Shown: one piece after another, positions 20,701 through 34,442 of the stretch
Layout of the letters: each line of letters starts with the position of its first letter
Numbering within the stretch: position 1 is the first letter of the stretch
Position numbers and translations under genes: made by a program
Assembly (NCBI GenBank): GCA_002102555.1
Contig: MCFL01000019.1
Coordinates: 1 to 64,000 of the forward strand
DNA: 64,000 nucleotides
Direction of reading: 5' to 3'
DNA from: Catenaria anguillulae PL171
Lineage: Eukaryota; Blastocladiomycota; Blastocladiomycetes; Blastocladiales; Catenariaceae
The notes under the pieces: generated by a model
What the model was told of the DNA's origin: nothing
The model's database searches: none
Seen by the model: the letters and a program-made list of their open reading frames with translations, nothing else

Positions 20701-23383
20701 CACACTCCCCACTCCACCGTCTCTTGTGTTGAACGCCAGCACAAAGCCCTTGCTTGCATTTGCCCGGATCCGAGTGAGTAGGTTGAACGCATCGACCAAG
20801 TCCACCACCTGTTGGAGCAGCTCACGCGACCTGGCAAAGAAAATTGCATCGTCTATATACCCAATCGCTACGTACGCCGACGGCCAATCACCTTCACGCT
20901 TCCAAATGGCTTCCACCACCTGTTCCGGCACCTTGATTAGTAGCTCACACCATCGCAACTCTCCTCCACCGCACACAGCAGAATGTCGTAGAATGCGTTC
21001 CATAGGAACGGCGATTCAACGCCACCCTGGGGTATACCGCGGTGAAGCTGGATCCGTCTTGTCAATCCAAACGCCGTGATCACCGACGCAGTGCGCCCTC
21101 TAGGAAGTTGCGACAGTAGAAATCCACAAATCGCACTGGCAAACGCAATCGCAAGAGCGCCAGGCGTACAAAGTGATGCGGCACAGTGTCAAATGCTTTG
21201 GACTTGTCCTCTGAATACGCCCACAACTCCTCCTCAGCGTCGGCTGCTTGCGCTTGGGCAATAAGACCATGGAGAATGTCGATTGGGAGACGCGTGTCGG
21301 TACCCTTGAGCGCTGAGAATCGAGCACCACGCAACACTTGCTTTTCAACGGCCACATCTTGAATACGCCGCCACATGACTGCATTGAACAGCTTGGATGC
21401 ACATTCGAGTAGGGTGATGGGTCGCATGGCGTCAACGTCGCCTGTGTAGCCCTCTGCCTTTTTTGGCGTCAGGTAAATGACCCCATATCGCCACTCGCTC
21501 GGCACCCAGTCCGCCAAATACATGTCAGTGAACAAGCGCGCCAGGATTTTGTGCCCAATGGTTCCGAGTGCAGCGTAGTGGCGGTGTCGAAGTCCTGTTG
21601 CCCCTGGGGCCTTGTCAATGTCTATAGAACACAAGACGTGAGCAACGTCCTCGGGTAATTTCCTCCTCCACCCCATCCCACCACGATTCGTGGATCCAAT
21701 GCAGTGGCGCAATGCTCGGCGGATTGACGCTGGAGCCTGGTCTACGTTCCCATGTTCCTCTTGTCCGAAGCAGCCTTGCCAGTGAGCGGCTGTCGCATCC
21801 ATGACCTCGCTCGGAAGCAGCTTGATGCCGTCTGCAGTCACTACCCGGTCCAGGCAGTTGGGTGGTCGTTTTCGCTCCATGACTGATCGCATGACAACCC
21901 CGGTCTTGACGCCAAACTTTTCTGTTCGCGAGGCCACTGCAGCGTCGATCTGCTCCCTTTTTGCCTTTGCCGACTCTGTTGCCACAATCCAAGCAGTCGT
22001 TCTTTTTCACGCACCAGGTCTTCATGCGAGGATTCCGTACCAAACGCTGGCGCCACTCGGCTGAGCGCATCACGTTCTTTAACAGTCAAGTTAGTGGAAG
22101 GTCGTCAAGCAAGCGTCGCAGCGCGCCGAGCGCCAATGCCGAATCCGTCTTTCTCTCTGGTGGCTTCAAAACAGATCCGTACGACTCGGAGGCACAACAC
22201 TTCTTGTGAGGCAATCGTGCACGGCTGGCAGCCAGCATTACATTCTCAAACAGGTACCATCTGTGCCCAATTGGCAGTGTTGGGTCGAGGACGGGCGGAA
22301 GTTGATCGTTGTTGCTGCTCCCGAGTGACTCTGCATCAACCCACGCTGGGAAGGTGTCGGCGTTGTCGATTCGAATTCTCAGATCTGTGCACACTCTGGA
22401 GACGAACGCGGCCCATGACTTGCCAGTTAGACGGTTCTCATTGAGTACGTACCTGGCAGCCTCTTGTCGGGCTTGTTGCCGTAGGTGAGCAAGGTCACGG
22501 TCCAGTCGGAGCGCAAGTGCCGTTTGAAGAACAAGTCGCGCATGGTCAAAGCCCCGGGCGTTGACGATTGACATGGCAAGGACGTCATGTGTGATGGTTG
22601 GCGAGACAAAGACATGGTCCAGGCGTCCACCAGCCTCGTGCGTGCTCACAGCCATATCCAGATGCACTGCAAGGTCCAGGAGCCCGTTTCCAAGCGCGAC
22701 CGCCTCCAACGGGCGGCTTGCAGCGTCCTCCCGCTCGTTTGTGTCACCCGCAACCAGTAGCAGCTCGCCCCTTGCATCCGCCATCTCTATCTCAACTCGT
22801 AGGCGTTGGACCAGCGACGCACGAATGGTTGGGTCTTGAGGTGGCGCATAAATGCCAATAATGCGCAGCCGGAAGTCGCCACGGCCCTGGAGCGTGAACG
22901 CCACCATGTACCCGTCGTAAACAGACCATCTGCCAACGTAGCTCTCAAGTCTTGGGTCTATCGCAACCAATACACCAGATCCCTGTGCACGTGAGTCGTC
23001 ATGTGTGACCTTGATCATCCATTCTTGGTCGAGCGCCGCACAGTTCAGCCCGCGGGCTCCCTTGTCGGACAATTTGGTCTCCGTAGTTATCACAATGCCC
23101 ACACGTTGTTGCTGTGCGTAGTTGAGGGTCTCGACAAGTCGGTCGTGCGCTTGGGAGCCGCGGATGTTGGCGACTAGGATGTTGACAGGGTAATCGGCGT
23201 GTGTTGAGCGGGAATCAGCATCGTGTTGTTGTAACTTGGTCGGAGTTTTGCAGTCTGTGGTTGCCGCCAACGCGGTTTCCGTCTATTAGTAAAGATATTC
23301 TGCGATGAAGGTGAAGCAGTACCAAGAGCCATTGTTCGATCCGGTAAATCCGAGAAGCTGTTATGTCGGCCGGGTGGAGCCAT
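17756..23383 (-). pseudogene. LINE-1 ORF2: endonuclease, reverse transcriptase, RNase H, zinc motif
   Basis: The start ATG overlaps the ORF1 stop as TAATG at 23385-23381. Blocks on the minus strand: AP endonuclease (VNILVANIRGSQAHDR, TETKL, IGIYAPP, AGDTNE, RLDHVFVS, FDHARL) at about 23190-22400; RT (WRYGVIYLTPKKAEGYTG, YSEDKSKAFDTVPH, YVAIGYIDDAIFFA) at about 21700-20550; RNase H (DCWTDSSL, SSRPEIAAV, KGHDGDAGNERADELA) at about 19230-18790; a C-x2-C-x7-H-x4-C motif (CVLCGALDDQQHWLKC) near 18430. At least four frameshifts separate the blocks, and RNase H has TDSS where sister copies have TDGS. The C-terminus ends PTAVSALVA at 17756. Not functional as read. Confidence 0.88.
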
Positions 23384-25212
23384 TATTGAGCTTGGGGAAT
23401 GTCAGCCGTTTGGTCGCCAGACTCCCTTGTCTCGCCAATCATGTCATGCGCTCCATGCTGCCGCGGTCGCAGTCGGTCTCGGCTTCTTGCAATGGCTCCG
23501 GTTCTGTCTGCACGGTGCGCTGGTGGGACTGGCGTCAATTCGCGGTCACGTCTCGAACTTTCTTCCTCGTCATCCGCCGCCGTCCCTGTTTTCTGGCGCT
23601 TGCGTCCACGCGAGTCCTCTTCAGACAAATCCGAGTCAACTGACTCAGATCGACGTGCAGTCATCGGCCTCGCACCCTGCTTCGCCCGCATTTCCCTCGA
23701 CTCACCGGGCGGCTCCATGTCAACATCCATCGTCTCCTCCTCTTCGCTGGAAGTCCTGCTCTGCTCCTCTTCCTGCGCTGCCTGCGCTGAGGCGAGGAAC
23801 GCCACCGCTTTTGCCTTGGCCTCCTCCATCCTCCCGTCTGCCATTGCTGACACCATCATTGCGAGCATCGCCATCATCTCCCTTTGCTCCTTCTGCATGG
23901 CCGCCATCTGCGCGGCCAGAACACTCGTCTGCGTCGCCGACTCTTCCCTCGTTGCGCGCAAGGCTGCCTTAAGCTCAGCATTTTCCGCTTCAAGTGCGGC
24001 GACTCGGTCGACTCCACCCTCACAACCTCCGACTTGTCGAAGACTGGTCCAGCGGGCGTTGCACGATCCCGTCCACCCAACGCTGCAGCGTATGACTGGC
24101 CCGGCTGCACCCGGGCGTTGTTTCCTTGATGAGCGCCACGTTGCGCTGCCTGTTCCTTCTTGGCGTGCTCATTCGCACGCCAGTCTTTGAGCGCCTTGCA
24201 TTGCACTCGGGTGTGCTCCTGCGAGCCACATGCAAAGCAGAGCCGCGCAGTCCGCGGGTAAAGGAGCACGGGCACTCCATTCACATTGACCTTGTTCCCG
24301 GCTTGCGTCATCTTCCGGAACTCCTCGGCGTTCGCTGCACGCCACACAACGAAAGAGAAATCACGCGCGCGGGCGTTGTCGACAGCCACTACTTTGCCAA
24401 TCGGGCCCATGGTAGTGAGGACCGCCAGATCGTCCTTGCCACAAACCATCTTGATGCCCAGGTTCTTATCCATGTACTGGCTCTTGAAGTCTTCAAGGGA
24501 CTCGTAGAACGAGGTGTGTTGGCGCTTGAAAACGAGCGGGGAGGTGGACAGCGTCGCTTGCATGTCGGCCTCTGTGAGAAAGGTGACCTTGGCAAACCTC
24601 CAACGATACACCTCGGTGAAGCCGCAAATGCCATGCACAGCGGTGTGGGCCTTGAAGAGGTCGCGCAGTTCCTTGGTGGATGCCCCACGGCTCACAGGGC
24701 CAGCCCAAGCGGTGAGGCGTTTGGCTTGACCATCCACCTCAATCCAGGTGTGTTTTTCGATACGGCATGATCCGATGCCACGGACGTTAAGAACGTTGGG
24801 GGGAACGGCGCTAGTACTGAACACCATCTTGTAGATCGCTTCCTGCGGCGAGTCGGTTTGGGGAATTTGTGGAGGGGGGAGAGCCCAATGAACGGAATCT
24901 GCGTCATTTGGAGCGCCAGTCGGACAGCTTGCCCAATGGATCCAACAGCCGGGTCGCCAGGGGGGATCGGAATGACAGCCGCTCATCGCTGTCGGATCCA
25001 ATATCAACCTGCTGACCACCATGGCGCTGCGCGAGAGCCTCATTGCGAATCTTCTTGTCGCGCCTACGGACTAGGGTGAAGCCATCGTTGGTGGTAGCGT
25101 CGGGTTGTTGGTGATCGCGTTGCTGATCGGCGTCTGGCATTTCAACGTCGCCGGCTGTCGATCCAGGCGGCGGCGGGTCACCAGCGCTCGTGGTGGCGGC
25201 GTTGGTGGCCAT
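23383..25212 (-). pseudogene. LINE-1 ORF1: zinc-knuckle nucleic-acid-binding protein
   Basis: Starts at the ATG at 25212 (MATNAATTSAGD). Order: disordered N-terminus, a conserved region with AWAGPVSRGASTKELRDLF and FYESLEDFKSQY, a CCHC knuckle (CFACGSQEHTRVQC), a coiled coil (MAAMQKEQREMM) and a long acidic/Arg-Ser tail, ending DIPQAQ. At least two frameshifts (near 24880 and 23960) break the frame. By family knowledge ORF1p binds LINE RNA to form the retrotransposition RNP. Confidence 0.85.
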
Positions 25213-25296
25213 GGTGGGCAGTAAGAGTCGGTGTACGGATGTTGTTGAAGTAATTGCACAAGCTTTCAATTGTGTATTCGGCAGTGGGTGGTTGTC

Positions 25297-26838
25297 GTCG
25301 GGAATAAGGGCGTTGATGTGTCGAGGATCGATACAAACTCGCACGCCCGTGACATTGCCGTGTGCATCCTTCTTGTCCGTGACGACCAATGCGCAGTTCC
25401 AGGGCGATGGTTCAGTCACCCGCTCGGTCTTGCCCGTCTCGAGCCACTCCTTGACTTGTGCATCAACGCCTGCTTCCTTGGCCTTGGGCACCCGCCGCGG
25501 GTAATGGTACTGCAGCTTCGCATCCTGGGCATGCGTACTTCAATTGTTGCCATCAGGTGCGTGCACACGGCGCCAAGTGGAATAGATCATTTTCGGCCAG
25601 CAATGCCTTGATGCGTCGGGGAGCTTGTCCAGCAGCGCAGGCTGTCCTCGGGAAGAGCGTCCACAATCCGAACGTGGCACCGGAGGGAGCCAAGTGGGGA
25701 GCATGAAACACCATCGAGGCCCAAGATACCAATGCCAAGCGCTGGATAAGTTGTGTTGCCGATTAGGATGGGGAGATTGGGTGCATCGTGGATGTAGAAG
25801 CGGGCGATGACGGTGCGTTTTGGAAGCGCAAGAGCAAGTCAACATGGCCAACGGAAGGCGAGTCGCCCCCAATGCCGGTGAGTACATTGTTTTCATGTGC
25901 GGAGGGTTTCTGGATGTAGTGTCGAAATGGTTCGCCAAATGGAGCGGCAACACATTGCCATCACACCCAGAGTCAACCCGTCCGATCTGATCCACTGACT
26001 TGCCATTGATGCAAAGCAGGTGAGCAGGCACGCGCAACGTGGGAATGGCTCCTGGACTTCTGCGGACCCTCAGCAAGGGGCCGAGGTGGAGCTGACTGAA
26101 CCAGCCTTTGGCGTCTTCAAGCAGCGCTGACAAACGAATCTTAATATCAACAGGAGCATGTTTATTGCTACGTAAATCAATGGCTTCCAACATCTCTGCA
26201 CCATCTTCAACCTGAACAACATCGCTGAAAGCGGAATGTGTGGGTCCTTGTCTTCGCAAGCGCTACTCGGAGCGACCTGAAAAGGAGAAGATGCAGTGTG
26301 GTGGAATGGTTGTGAGCGACTGAGCACAAGCGTGCAGGCTGGGTGAGGGAAGCATACCAGAGTCGGGTTAGCGGAACCGACGCTGTGAGCTGCCGAGGCA
26401 AGAGGAGAGTTGGAAGTGACGGATTGCGAGACAGATGATGACGCAAGTCCCATGGGTCAGCGGAGGAGCAGACGGAAGACGCGGGACTCGTTCCTTCTTT
26501 TGCAAAGGAACAAACAGGCAAACGCCAGCTTCGACTTCATGCACAATCCCCAGCTGCTCTGAGCCGCTGGTGAGTTGCGTACGAGCCCCAAACTCCACGG
26601 ACTGCACATACAAACTGGCCAAAATCGTCTTTGCCACCAACCCGGCGTCCGCCTCATGACAAATGCGAGCGTGATCCACAACGGCGCGCAGGCCTTGGCG
26701 ACGCCTTCAGCTGTGCAACGACCGGGTCTTTGGAACCAGTCAACTGCTCCACGATTTTCTGGATGGCGGCGACAGGCGCATCGAGCATTTTGGGTAGCGA
26801 GTCAAGCGTCACGCTGCGCCCGCGCAGGCCATCGGCAA
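25297..26838 (-). pseudogene. Gypsy-2 gag end, protease and RT N-terminal part
   Basis: The minus strand reads from the LINE-2 insertion point: gag end (VTLDSLPKMLDAPVAAIQKI), a degenerate linker, then an aspartic protease with GRVDSGCDGNVLPLHLA near 25970, and after further frameshifts RT fingers (EPSPWNCALVVTDKKD, VRVCIDPRHINALIPDDNH) ending exactly at the LINE-1 duplication. Removal of LINE-1 joins DDNHPLP to PMASEHL of the next pol block. The DSG triad is the protease active site. Confidence 0.8.
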
Positions 26839-26952
26839 TCAAATCACCAACTTTAGGCAAGGAGCCGGGTAGTGAACTTTTCCATGAATACACAATTGAA
26901 AGCCTGTGCAATTGCTTCAACAACATCCGTACATCGATCTCTACCGCCCACC

Positions 26953-28799
26953 ATGCCACCGACGCCGCCACCACGAGCGCTGGTGACCCGCCGCCGCCTG
27001 GATCGACCGCCAGCGACATTGAGATGCCAGACGCCGATCAGCAACGCGATCACCAGCAACCCGACGCCACCGCCGACGGCGGCTTCACCCTTGTCCGTAG
27101 GCGCAACAAGAAGATTCGTAATGAGGCCCTTGCACAGCGCCGTGGTGATCAGCATGTCGATATCGGATCCGACAGCGATGAGTACAAAGAATATGCGGTC
27201 ATTATTCCGATCCCTCCTGGTGATCCGGCTGTTGGGTCTATTGGGCAAGCCGTCCGGTTGGCGCTTCAGATGATGCAGCTCCCATTCATCGGGCTCTCCC
27301 CTCTCCACAAATTCCCCAAGCCCAACTCGCCACAAGAAAACGATCTACAAGGTGGTGTTCAGTACCAGCGCCGCCCCACCCAACGTTCTTAATGTCCGCG
27401 GCATCGGATCCTGCCGTATCGAAAAAACACACCTGGGTCGAGGTGGACGGCCAAGCCAAACACCTCACCGCTTGGGCTGGCCCTGTGAGCCGTGGAGCAT
27501 CCACCAAGGAATTGCGCGACCTTTTCAAGGCCCACACCGCTGTGCACGATATTTGCGGCTTCACCGAGGTGTACCGTTGGAGGTTTGCCAAGGTCTCCTT
27601 CCTCACAGAGGCTGACATGCAGGCAACGTTGTCCACCTCTCCGCTCGTTTTCAAGCGCCAGCACACCTCGTTCTACGAGTCCCTCGAAGATTTCAAAAGT
27701 CAATACATGGATAAGGATCTTGGCATCAAGATGGTTTGTGGCAAGGACGACCTGGCGGTCCTTACGACCATGGGCCCGAGCGGCAAAGTAGTGGCCGTCG
27801 ACAATGCCCGCGCGCGTGATTTCTCTTTTGTCGTGTGGCGTGCAGCAAACGCTGTGGAGCTCCGGAAGATGACGCAGGCCGGAAACAAGGTCAATGTGAA
27901 TGGTGTGCCCGTGCTTCTCTACCCGCGGACTGCGCGACTCTGCGTTGCATGTGGCTCGCAGGAACACACCCGGGTGCAATGCAAGGCTCTCAAAGACTGG
28001 CGCGCGAGTGAGCATGCAAGAAGGGACAGGCGGCGCAACGTGGCGCCCACCAAGGGAACAAACAGCCGAGTGCAGCCCGGCCAGTCGTATGCCGCAGCCA
28101 CGGGTGGGCAAGCCCAAGCGACGCCCGAGGGACCAGTCTTCAGACAAGTTGGAGGTCGTGAGGGTGGAGACGACCGACTCACCGCACTTGAGGCGGAAAA
28201 CGCCGAACTCAAGGCAGCCTTGCGTGCAGCAAGGGAGGAGTCGGAGACGCAGACAAGCATTCTGGTCGCGCAGATGGCGGCCATGCAAAAGGAGCAAAGG
28301 AGATGGTGGTGATGCTTGCAATGATGGTGTCAGCGATGGCAGACGGGGAGAATGGAGGAGGCCAAGGCAAAGGCGGTGACGTTCCTCGCCTCGGCGCAGA
28401 CGCTGCAGGAAAAGGAGCACAGTAGAGCGTCCGACGGCGAGGCGGCGGCGATGGACATTGATGCTGAGCCGCCGGCTGGATCGAGGATGTGCGATCGAAA
28501 CAGGCTGCGAGGTCGGTGACCACACGCCCGGTCAGAGTCGGTTGACTCGGACTTGTCTGAAGAGGACCCGCGTGGACGGAAGCGCCAGAAAAACGGGATC
28601 AGCGGCGGATGAGGGAGGTGATAGTTCGAGACACGACCGCGAATTGACACCGGTCCCGCCAGCACACCGTGCGGATGGACGTGGGGCCGTTGCACGAAGC
28701 AGAGACCGACTGCGACCACGGCAACATGAAGCAGGTGACGCAGGTGGGGAGACGAGGGGGCCCGACAACCGAACGGCTGACATCCCCCGAGCCCAATGA
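26953..28799 (+). pseudogene. LINE-2 ORF1 (zinc-knuckle protein), frameshifted
   Basis: The expected start ATG at 26953 is followed by a one-base deletion relative to LINE-1 (ATG CCACC against ATG GCCACC), so the ATG frame (MPPTPPPRAL) leaves the true frame (DAATTSAGDPPPPG) at once. Further shifts occur near 27240-27400, 28310 and 28480. The core (27392-28312) retains the conserved region with ASTKELRDLF and the knuckle CVACGSQEHTRVQC. It ends DIPRAQ-stop, with TGA at 28797-28799 overlapping the ORF2 ATG. Confidence 0.85.
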
Positions 28800-31700
28800 T
28801 GGTCCCACCCAACCGACCTATCGATTTTTTGGATTCACCGGATCGGACAACGGCTTTTGGTACTGCTTCAATTTTACCGCAGAACAACTTTACTAATAGA
28901 CGTAAGCCGCATTGGCGGCAACCACAGACTGCAAGGCTCCGACCGAGCAGCAACATCACCGATGCTGACTCCAATGCAACACACGCCGAGTTCCCTGTCA
29001 ACATCTTAGTCGCCAACATCCGTGGCTCCCAAGCGCACGACCGCCTTGTCGAGACCCTCAACTACGCGCAACAGCAGCATGCAGGTATTGTGATAACCAC
29101 GGAAACCAAGTTGTCCGACAAGACAGCCCGCAGCTTGAGTTGCGCGACCCTTAACCAAGAGTGGATGATCAAGATTGCACATGACGGTACACGTGCACAA
29201 GGATCCGGGATTTTGGTGGCGATAGACCCCAGACTCGAGAGCTACGTTGGCAGATGGTCGATTTATGATGGGTACATGGTGGCGTTCACGTTCCAGGGCC
29301 GCGGCGACTTCCGATTGCGTGTCATAGGCATCTATGCGCCGCCCCAAGAACCGACCATTCGAGCGTCGCTAGTCCGATACCTACGGTCCGAGATTGAGAC
29401 GGCAGATGCGAGGGACGAGCTGCTGCTGGTTGCGGGCGACATGAACGAGCGGGATGACACTGCGAGCCGCCCGCTGGAGACAGTTGCACTCGAGCACGGC
29501 CTGTTGGATCTAGCAGTACACCTGGACGTGGTTGAGAGTACGCACGAGGCTGGCGGGCGCCTGGACCGCGTCTTTGTTTCGCCAACTGTCACGCATGACG
29601 TGCTTGCCATGTCGGTCGTGGGAGCCCAAGGATTTGACCATGCGCGGCTCGTTCTTCAAACGGCACTTGCACTCCGACTGGACCGTAACCTTGTTCGCCT
29701 ACGACAGCAAGCCCGACGGGAGGCCGCCAGGTACGTACTCGATGAGAGCCGCCTAACTAGCAAGTCGTGGGCCGCGTTCGTCTCCAAAGTGTGTACAGAT
29801 CTAGGGATTCGAATCGACAACGCCGACACCTTCCCAGCGTGGGTTGACGCCGAGTCGCTCGAAAGCAGCAACAACGATCAACTTCCGCCCGTTCTCAACC
29901 CAGCGCTGCCAATCGGGCACAGATGGTACCTGTACGAGAATGCAATGCTGGCTGCCAGCCGTGCACAACTACCTCACAAGAAGCGCTGTGCCTCCGGGTC
30001 ATACGGATCTGTTTTGAAGCCACCGGAGAACAAGACAGATTCGGCATTGGCCCTTGGCGCGCTGCGACGCTTGCTTGACGACCCCTCCACTAACTTGTCT
30101 GCTGAAGAACGTGATGCACTCAGCCGAGTGGCGCCAGCAATTGGCGCGGAATCCCCGCATGACGACCTGGTGCGCGAAAAAGAACAACTGCTCGAGATCG
30201 TAGCAAGAGAGTCGGCGCAGGCAAAAGGGAGCAGATTGACGCTGCGGTGGCCTCGCGAACGGAAAAGTTTGGTGTCAAGACCGGGGCGGTCATGCGGTCT
30301 GTCATGGAACGCAGACGACCGCCCAACTGCTTGGACCGGGTGGTGACTGCAAGTGGCATCAAACTACTCCCAAATGAAGTCATGGACGCGACAGCCAGCC
30401 ATTGGCAAGGTTGTTTTGAGCGCGAGGAACATGGTGACATGGATCAGGCTCCGGCACCAATCCGCCGTGCATTGCGGCCCCTGCATTGGATCCGCGAATC
30501 GTGGTGGGACGGAGTCGAGGAGGAAATTACGCCCGAGGACGTTGCTCACATCTTGTGTTCCATAGACATCGACAAGGCCCCAGGTGCAACAGGCCTCCGA
30601 CACCGCCATTACGCTGCACTCGGAACCATCGGGCACAGAATCCTGGCGCGCTTGTTCACAGACATGTATTTAGCCGACTGGGTGCCGAGCGAGTGGCGAT
30701 ACGGGGTCATCTACCTAACGCCAAAAAAGGCAGAGGGTTACACGGGCGACGTTGACGCCATGCGACCCATCACCCTACTCGAATGTGCATCCAAGCTGTT
30801 CAATGCAGTCATGTGGCGGCGTATTCAAGATGTGGCCGTTGAAAAGCAAGTGCTGCGTGGTGCTCGGTTTTCTGCATCCAAGGGTACCGACACACGTCTC
30901 CCGATTGACATTCTCCATGGACTAATTGCCCAAGCGCAAGCGGCCGACGCTGAGGAGGAGCTGTGGGCATATTCAGAGGACAAGTCTAAAGCATTTGACA
31001 CGGTGCCACATCACTTTGTACGCCTGGCGCTCTTGCGATTGCGTTTGCCCGGTGCGATTTGTGGATTTCTACTGTCGCAACTTCCTTGAGGGGCGCACTG
31101 CGTCAGTGATTACGGCGTTTGGATTGACGAGACGGATTCAACTTCACCGCGGTATACCCCAGGGTGGCGTCGAATCGCCGTTCCTATGGAACGCGTTCTA
31201 CGACATTCTGCTGTGTGCGGTGGAAGAGGGCTGCGGTGGTGTCGAGCTGCTGATCAAGGTACCGGACACAGGTGGTGGGAGACCGTTCGGGAGCGTGAGG
31301 GTGGTTGGCCGTCGGCGGTACGTAGCGATTGGGTACATAGATGATGCGATCTTCTTTGCCAGGTCGCGTGAGCTGCTTCAACAGGTGGTGGACTTGGTCG
31401 ACGCGTTCAACCTACTCACACGAATCCGGGCAAACGCAAGCAAAGGCTTTGTGCTTGCATTCAACACGAGAGACGGTGGAGTGGGGAGTGTGACGTCGAG
31501 AGGAGTTGAGGTGCCGGCGCAGGCCCAGGCGAGATGAAGAGATACCTGGGTGTATTCGTGGATGGATCGGGGCCAAGGAAGGCGACGGAAAAAGTGATGA
31601 GGGATGCCGTGACAAGTGCGATCAACGTCCTGAGGACAAAACGGGTCCCAGCCAGGATTGTGGGTATACGTGATCAACTCAGCAATCATCCCTGCGGTTG

Positions 31701-34442
31701 CGTACTGTGCATTTGGCTATGTCCTGTCACCGACTTTCCCTTGACCAGCTCGACGCGAAGCTCCGTGCAGTGGTTCGAGCTGCGGCCAGATTGCCATCCA
31801 ACACACCAGTCTCGATTTTCTATGATGCAGCGACATACGGGCTCGTCTCCATCAAGCACACCATCCTTGCAGCTCGAGTCTCGCACCTTCGCTACTGTTT
31901 AAGCCAGCCCGTGCAAAGCGAGCGCTTTCAAGTCGCATGCGCCATGTCCAGTCTTGCCCAACGTGCAATCCGTTGGTGGACCAACCGACTTTCGCATCCG
32001 CCAAGCCAATTTACATCAGCAGGTCTTCCTGCCTCTCCGCTTCTGAATCTTCTTCCCCTCTTTCTAGTTCTCTCACCTCAATTCACCTCGCCGGGCGTGA
32101 TGACCCTTTACGTGTTTGCCCAGTGGATGATATCCCGCTGGAGGCGTTATTCCATCGCCTGTCCTTCATACCTTGCGCTCCTGTCTCCATGGTGCTGGTG
32201 TTTACTCACTTTCTCCCCTTGTTTCCCTATGTTGCTTCCAAGACCAGGACAGTACTCCAGCACGGTATGCAAACGCGTTTGCCTCTATCCGACATTTGCT
32301 TGCCAAGAGATGCCTCGCCGTGGTCGCCTGCACAATGCCTTGGTTGCTTTGACCAACGCTGTTTCCGACTGGTGCACATCTCTCGGCCCAGTTGCTGCGA
32401 TGCCGATTCAGCCCCGCCTGGCCCTTGCGCCGCGACACCATGTTGGCCAACTCATGGTCTTCTTGAGGGAAAACGGGCTGCCAACCTTTGGTGTGTGTGT
32501 TGCTGCTGATTCCCGTAACACATCGAACGGACCAATCGTCACGCTGCGCCACCTCGCAGAATGCACTTGCCTAATGCTTGACGAGGGTGTTGTGCCCCCC
32601 GACCACACTCTCCTCCATTTATGCCTTGACTGTGGTGATACAGGTCACTGCCAATTGTCGTCAGCAAAGTGTGACGTGCCCGATTGCCTTGTCACCATCC
32701 CACTTGCGTACACGTACCCCATCTCAGCCAAGTCTCTCACGAAGCGTCGGGACGGTGTGGACGCGTATGTGGTTCTCGCGCCCAACCACGAATTGCCCGA
32801 GCACTGCCCGTACATGTCAAGTTTCTTCCCTGGGTATGTGCAAGACGACATGGATGTAGACAGCGAAGATAGCGGCGGTGATGACGACAGCCACCACTCA
32901 AGCTCAGCCTACTCAGCTCCACCTCTCGCCAATGTCACGCAACCGCTCACAACGCACCATGGCACAATCCTTGACTGTTGGACCGACGGCTCGCTGCAAC
33001 CCGCTACGGATACGACTGATGCCGTTATGGGACTCGGTGCTCACTGCCCCCAGCTCGACCTGGAAGTCTTCGGCCGACTGCCACCCGCTCCGACTAGTTC
33101 ATCACGCCCTGAGATCGCCGCCATCATTGCCATTGTTGACAAGCTCCCTGCTGAATCGCATGTGCGCGTTTTCTCGGACTCGGCTGTCGCTGTGCAGGTT
33201 GTTCCCATGTTTCTGGGCCTGCCCGACGCCGAGGCGATTGGGCCACGTCACCCGTCGCCGCTGCACGATTTGCTACTTATCCTTCGTGCACTGGTCAAGG
33301 AAAAGAAACTTGTGCTGGATCTCGTGAAGGTCAAGGGCCACGATGGGAATGCGGGTAATGAGAAGGCCGACGAGCTTGCCCGTTGTGGTGCAAATTGCCG
33401 TGAGGTGTACGCCTTTTCGCCACGGTTTCTGGACGCAATTGACTTTGGTGCGCTAGTGCAGTTAGGCCATGAGCTGGTGTACGCGCAAGTGGGCCGCGCG
33501 ATTCGGCGTCAGGCACAGGTACAATCCCGCATCGATTTGTACTCGTATATGCTCAAGTTGGTTGGGCAGCCCGACCTGATGGTGTTTGACGGGGCCATTC
33601 GTAATGGTCGCAAGGCATCGGCCATGTTTGCATCGTTTGCTGACGACGCATCGGTCACGTTCCGCGTCAAGGTTTTGACAAGTCGCCTGCCAACCCGCGC
33701 TCAACTCCACAGATATTGGCCAGGGCGGGTGGCGTCCCCGAATTGTGTGCTCTGCGGTGCTCTCGACGATCAACAGCACTGGCTCAGGTGTCGCGCACTC
33801 GTCAACGTACTCTGGACATGCCGATTGGATGTGCACGAACAAGTTGTGGAGCTGCTACGGCGTCGCAGGATGACGGCACACCAAGCAGCAGCAAAGACAC
33901 TCGTCGAGCGGCTAATGGATCCAGCCAAATTACGGGCAACTGCAGCATGCGTAGTCGAGGTGCGCCTGCGGCAACAATTTCCCAACCTCGCACCCGTCCT
34001 CGCGCGAATTGTCGCAATTGCTTCCACAACCATCCAAACTGTGCTGTGGAAGGAGCGTTGCAAGCTCGTTGGACCTATCGAGCGACACACGCCAGAAGAC
34101 CTGCCTGCGGCCCAACAGCCCTGTCAATGTCCCCACTGTCGGGAGGCGCGCACCCCGGTGACCCAGCGGCCGACCACGGACCTTGCGCTTGTTGCCGCAC
34201 ATTACGTCTATGAGTGTCGCGCTGGCTGCCCACCCCTTGTTGGCTCCTCAGCCGCCTCGCATGCGCCGGTTTCCTTTGGCGAATGGCGGTTCCACGGCAC
34301 CTTCCCAGGGCTCTCAACCCCCAGATTCGGGTTTGGACATTCACGGCAACGCTTTGCTACCTGTGTCGGGGTACAGTCAGGTACACATTCTGTTTTTATT
34401 CCCTTGCTTTCTCCAACTGCTGCCTCTGCGCTTATGGCGTAA
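28796..34442 (+). pseudogene. LINE-2 ORF2: endonuclease, RT, RNase H
   Basis: Starts ATG at 28796, overlapping the ORF1 stop as ATGA. The endonuclease is open at 28796-30346 (PVNILVANIRGSQ, TETKLSDK, VIGIYAPP, AGDMNERDD, FDHARL). A frameshift near 30250 leads to RT: 30247-31089 (GVIYLTPKKAEGYTGDVDAMRPI) and 30926-31537 (GIPQGGVESPFLWN, GYIDDAIFFA). The last frame, 31698-34442, holds RNase H (DCWTDGSLQ, RPEIAAI, KGHDGNAGNEKADELA) and the C-x2-C-x7-H-x4-C motif (CVLCGALDDQQHWLRC), ending SALMA. The RNase H catalytic residues appear intact, unlike LINE-1. About three frameshifts make it inactive. Confidence 0.88.

Larger units (their letters stand above)
17397..25279 (-). mobile_element. LINE-1: near full-length family A LINE nested in gypsy-2 RT
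   Basis: 7.9-kb element with poly(A) at its 3' end (poly-T from 17397 on plus), flanked by the 17-bp duplication ggcagtgggtggttgtc (17380-17396 and 25280-25296). It holds two ORFs: ORF1 (zinc-knuckle RNA-binding protein) and ORF2 (endonuclease, RT, RNase H). Its 5' end starts about 30 bp inside the start of LINE-2, so it is almost complete. Tail motif aatacatgtggtagtgac. RNase H plus an AP-type endonuclease fits the I/Tad-like groups of LINEs known in fungi; the exact clade needs a tree. Confidence 0.93.
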